From the NCBI GenBank assembly GCA_019828565.1, contig JAHDYR010000048.1, positions 1 through 64,000 of the forward strand: a stretch of 64,000 nucleotides of DNA, in the 5' to 3' direction. Positions 60,936-64,000 of the stretch are shown here, in pieces; within the stretch, counting starts at the first letter, position 1, and each line of letters begins with the position of its first letter. The notes under the pieces were generated by a model. That model ran no database searches, was not told where the DNA came from, and was given only the letters and a program-made list of their open reading frames with translations. Made by a program: the position numbers and the translations under genes. Source of the DNA: Carpediemonas membranifera (lineage: Eukaryota; Fornicata).

Positions 60936-62610
60936 TCACCCTGTGATGTCCGCTAACCCAGGTACGAGTGTCATGACCGAGCTCCTCGCCGTTGGCTCCA
61001 TCTGGAACAAAACGAACGCCACACGCATCAAAACAGGGTATGAGGTCTCCATGCGTGAGTATGCCTCCAGTGCGGTCTGGTTTGAAGCAAACGTCGTGCC
61101 TCTCACCGCGCTGAGTTCGTCATAAAGTCTCGTTTCAACAACATCGATGTCAGCCACGCTCTGAGTTACGAACAGACGAATGATCTCCCGTATAGTCCTC
61201 CTCGCCGCCTCCTGGTGTGCCTCAGGCATCGTTGTCCTGTCGTTAAACTGCTCTGGGTCAAGCATGTAACAAGCAGCCATTCCCCCAACCCAACCGTTGT
61301 TGCTGAACGAGCTGTCCACAATGTCGAACAGGTCCCTTTGTAGAGTGCTGTTGGGGTCAGCGAAGGTATGGTTCGACACTTCGAGCTCTCGCATGAGGAC
61401 GTACAGCTCAGACAAGCTGACGGCCCTGGAGTGGAGGACGTCAAAGCTCGTTGAGAGGGCTGTGAAGAACGTCTCGAGTGGCCTCAACGTGTTCCAATCC
61501 TCGTTGGCAGCGCTACGCCATAGAGCAGTGCTCTCGTCCGCCTGTATGCTGGCCGACTCTTCGAGCACCGCCTTCTGGGCTGCTCGCCAGTCGGATGTGA
61601 GGTCGAGCTCAGGCCCGCCGAGACCTAGAGCCATTGGAGAAAGCGCCTGCATCTGCAGCGAGCGTCTGTCCCGCCGTGCCATGATTTCCCTAACAACGGG
61701 CAGGTTAGTCACAGTCGCGGCGATTGTCTCCAGGATCCTGAGGCCGCAAGTGTACACCTTGATGGGATACGTCGCGTCCGTCGGGTGAGTGGGTGTGATA
61801 GACGGCATCTGATCGAAACCAGGCACCGCAGTGCATACGCTGAGGACCGTATACTGTGGGCTCGTGGCGATGAAGTGGCGGACAAGGTCGGCGGCGTCCT
61901 GGGGTGCTCGGGGGACGCTGGGCAGCACCTTTCGCTCCTCGACCCCGGGGCATGAAAGCACCCCTGTGATCTCCGAGCTCTCGCCCATAGTGAGCTTGAG
62001 CGTGCCACACAACTCCGTCGACTGCTGTGCCGCTGGCGGCGGGAGGTCATGTGGTGGGATCAGGATGTCTGCCCGCGGAGTGATGGATTCAAGAGTGGAG
62101 AGGGGGTCGCTGACGGTGTCACCCAGGCTCTCGTGTCGGGCATGCTTCTGGAGTGTGTCGCTGAAACTTGGGTTCAAACTCGAGATAAAGGAGTTGAAAT
62201 GCTCACTCTCAACGAGGGCATCGTATTTGATCCCGATGCTGTCTGCTAGCCGCACCAGAGTGTTGGTGATGTCCGTCTGGGGAGGGATCGGGTCCGCTTT
62301 TCGCTTACGGGTCGACGTCGTTGTCGATTTCTTGGACTGCGGAACCTTATTCGCCTCTGCATCGGTCTTTGCCTCATCAGTTGCCTTGGTGCATAGTAGA
62401 ATATGGTTCACGGCGCTTCCTAAGTGAGTATGAGTGCTGAGACATACTCTTTCGCTTATCCATCTCGATACCGCAATACTTGCAGGATATTAGCTTCTTA
62501 CTATCTCCGTCTTTTTCAACGACATCGAAATGGCGCGTGGTAAAAGGACACTGCGGCCGTCCTCCTGGCATCCGTTCAAACCCGGGGGGCTTTAAACTGC
62601 GAAATCTCAT
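60936..62610 (-). CDS. BED zinc finger plus hAT/DUF659 transposase-like protein
   Basis: Exons 62610-62448 and 62419-60936 give 548 residues. The splice joins CKYCGIEMDKRK to RSAVNHILLC and so completes a BED finger (C-x2-C ... H-x4-C, residues ~42-64). The following Lys/Arg-rich stretch and DALVESEHFNSFISSLNPSFS resemble the start of DUF659/hAT proteins. Near residue 470 MAACYMLDPEQFN matches the 'A..LDPR' motif of the hAT dimerisation region. The catalytic acidic residues of hAT transposases cannot be confirmed by eye. It has an intron, an ordinary 3' signal (TTTAAAC) and no visible terminal repeats, so a domesticated transposase is likely. It is convergent with nothing; FCF1 is the upstream neighbour on the same strand. 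Confidence 0.7.
62420..62447 (-). other. 28-nt intron in the BED/hAT gene
   Basis: Begins GTATGT and ends TACTCACTTAG. Splicing completes the BED zinc-finger motif. Confidence 0.88.
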
Positions 62611-62736
62611 GTCCTCGCGAGTAGGGGCATATAGTGTGCTTGCCCCTTCTCGCGCGCTTTATTCCCACGGGCCTCGCCCTTCTTTCTCTCGTCCTGATTC
62701 GATAAGTTTATACGTCGTGTGTGTAGCACACCCATC

Positions 62737-63368
62737 TCAAGCTGTCGGCTGGTCAGGCAGCCTCTCGATCTTCATAGAATGGTGGCCGACGTACATGATT
62801 GGGATGCCCGGTACCTTTCTGACTTCCCGACGGAAATCCCGGTCATTAGTGGCAATGATGAAGCACATGTGGGCCTTCGCATGGTCCATGAGGCACTTAT
62901 CACCGTATCCACGCTCGTCCTCGTGGACGCACTTGATCCGCTTCACCCGGGGGTCCTTGGCGAGCTTCAGAGCAAGACCCATACGCTGGCCATGGCGCTC
63001 GAGCTCGTTCATGATGCAGTCCGTGACGAAAGGGGTGCACTTGGCTAAGAGACAGTCCATCATGCTGGTGACGAGGTCGAGTTTGTGCTTGATGGCCTGA
63101 TTGAGGAAGGAGGTATCCACAAGGACGTTGTACGGAGGTGCAAGGCGGGTGTTGTATGTAAAGAACATGGCGGAATCGTGTTGAAGGCTGTATTAGGCGG
63201 TAGAGTTGGACAAACACTTGCTTCTCGTGCTTCTCGACAGCCTTTTGCATGGCTTCCTGGTTCTCCTTGCTGGATAAGAGAATGGGGAGGTACAAACGTT
63301 CTAGCATCCCGCTTTGAGATGGTCTTCTTCATGACCGCAAACTTGCGCTGCTTCTTCGCTGTTCCCAT
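62737..63368 (-). CDS. FCF1: PIN-domain endonuclease FCF1 (UTP24)
   Basis: Three exons (63368-63298, 63269-63216, 63187-62737) give 191 residues, the family size. FCF1/UTP24 cuts pre-rRNA around 18S (sites A1/A2 in yeast) within the small-subunit processome. Start MGTAKKQRKFAVMKKTIS matches the family N-terminus. The second splice gives KQVLQHDSAMFFTYNTRLAPPYNVLVDTSF, matching the conserved QHPSxLFFxYNTxLxPPYxxxVDT. PIN acidic residues: Asp in LVDTSF, Asp/Glu in TDCIMNELE, Asp in YGDKCLMDH, and Asp in IATNDRDFRR. The end GIPIMYVGHHSMKIERLPD is also typical. Exon 2 is only 54 bp. The stop is followed about 30 bases on by GTATAAAC. Confidence 0.95.
63188..63215 (-). other. 28-nt intron 2 of FCF1
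   Basis: Begins GTTTGT and ends CCTAATACAG. Only this pair of borders restores the family sequence around VLQHDSAMFFTYNT; the nearby GTGTTTGT start would give the wrong frame. Confidence 0.9.
63270..63297 (-). other. 28-nt intron 1 of FCF1
   Basis: Begins GTTTGT and ends TCTTATCCAG. Needed to join the conserved N-terminus to the next exon in frame. Confidence 0.88.
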
Positions 63369-63690
63369 CAGTCTTTTGCTCCGTCCAGTGAACGCTTGGC
63401 TAGCCTGCGCGGGGAGATATGGGACGTGATCACCCCTCGCAAGGGTACTACAGACCTGCTTGAATACTGTGCTGACCCATGTTCCCTTTTGAAAGATATC
63501 CGGAAAGAGCATTCCTCGCTCTCTTCCACAACAGGCTCTCCCGCCCGATTTAAACACGATGGGCCGACTCAATTCATATACACACACGCTTATACGCTCA
63601 ATCTCCACATTGCCTTCTCATCCTTATTCTGCGATTATCATTCCGGCAAATGGCTCCGTTAGCTGAGCGCCTACGCCGATCAAACCGAAA
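63369..63690. other. Divergent promoter region between FCF1 and the last gene
   Basis: No supported gene; the long minus-strand frame through here has no ATG-linked domain and overlaps the FCF1 5' end. Confidence 0.4.
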
Positions 63691-64000
63691 ATGTTCAATT
63701 ACCTTGTCCAAAAAGCCGCCTTGAGCCCCAAGCATTCCCCCAAAGACGGCGGACGCCTTCTACTCCGATATACGACGTTTAGCCCGTCGAAAACCATCGA
63801 TGTTCCGTGTGAAACGGGAATTCATGCGGTTATGCCCATCAAGAAGAAGAATGCTCTTCTCTCTCTCGTTGATCTGGCCAAACTCTCATACACAGACCTT
63901 GATACAAACACCACGCGCATCTTCTCGACCGCACACAGCGATATGGCTGTCGCCGTCGAGCCTCTAACGGACGATCAATCAATGATCGTCACATGCGGTA
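63691..64000 (+). CDS. Start of an unrecognised gene, cut by the window end
   Basis: ATG at 63691 opens a frame of 103 codons that runs off the right edge. The sequence is a mix of short hydrophobic strands and polar loops (GIHAVMPIKKKNALLSLV, SDMAVAVEPL, QSMIVTCG), compatible with beta-propeller blades, but too short to assign. It is too short to be listed as a complete reading frame, yet its position after a divergent promoter supports it. Confidence 0.45.
   Translation, partial: MFNYLVQKAALSPKHSPKDGGRLLLRYTTFSPSKTIDVPCETGIHAVMPIKKKNALLSLVDLAKLSYTDLDTNTTRIFSTAHSDMAVAVEPLTDDQSMIVTCG

Noticed and set aside
1-64000. tRNA or rRNA genes and CRISPR arrays
   Set aside because: No tRNA-like A/B box pair or rRNA sequence recognised in the gaps by eye, and no regular short repeat-spacer array; a covariance-model scan would be needed to exclude small RNAs.

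Overview
The window looks like nuclear DNA of a compact protist genome. The best guess is a metamonad of the Carpediemonas/fornicate type; this is an inference without any database search. Three things support it. (1) Eight very short spliceosomal introns (28-43 nt) can be placed by reading-frame repair and family conservation. Most have a 5' site of the form GTNYGT and a branch-point-like sequence pressed against the 3' AG, as known in Giardia and Trichomonas. (2) Almost every gene has a TAAA motif overlapping or just after its stop codon, as in the Trichomonas UAAA poly(A) signal. (3) Genes are tightly packed on both strands, with eukaryotic housekeeping functions.

Left part (1-18.6 kb): a recent segmental duplication. 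A restriction-endonuclease-fold plus protein-kinase gene (Crinkler-like effector architecture) lies convergent with an ABCA-type transporter gene whose ATPase motifs are all degenerate. This block occurs at 1-3945 and again at 12178-16116. The second copy sits inside a duplicated piece (10081-11614 and 16126-17658) of an unrecognised zinc-binding gene, as if made by template switching. The copies differ mostly by one-base homopolymer-type changes that break one member of each pair. Between them lie VPS45, CCT6, a small hypothetical ORF and a DEDDh exonuclease.

Middle (18.7-36 kb): a possible FLYWCH/WRKY-type zinc-finger gene, two tandem secreted/membrane proteins with Pro/Gln-rich tails, a NEK kinase, MORN5, a thimet-type M3 peptidase with two introns, and a family of large proteins built from a bZIP/coiled-coil-like block, a degenerate RCC1-like region and WD40 repeats, including one clear pseudogene.

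Right part (36-64 kb): a 2321-residue protein (WD40 arrays, eight copies of an undescribed module, coiled coil, kinase with DFE in place of DFG, C-terminal zinc cluster), a DUF218 membrane protein, a degenerate-PARP/B-box/TLDc protein, and a loose cluster of ribosome biogenesis genes (EFG1, SPB1, UTP4, FCF1). Mixed in are a TPR protein, an Asp/Ser-rich protein, a ceramide synthase, a NEDD1-like protein and a BED/hAT transposase-like gene. A 30-nt element is shared by the upstream regions of two unrelated genes in the same orientation relative to each gene.
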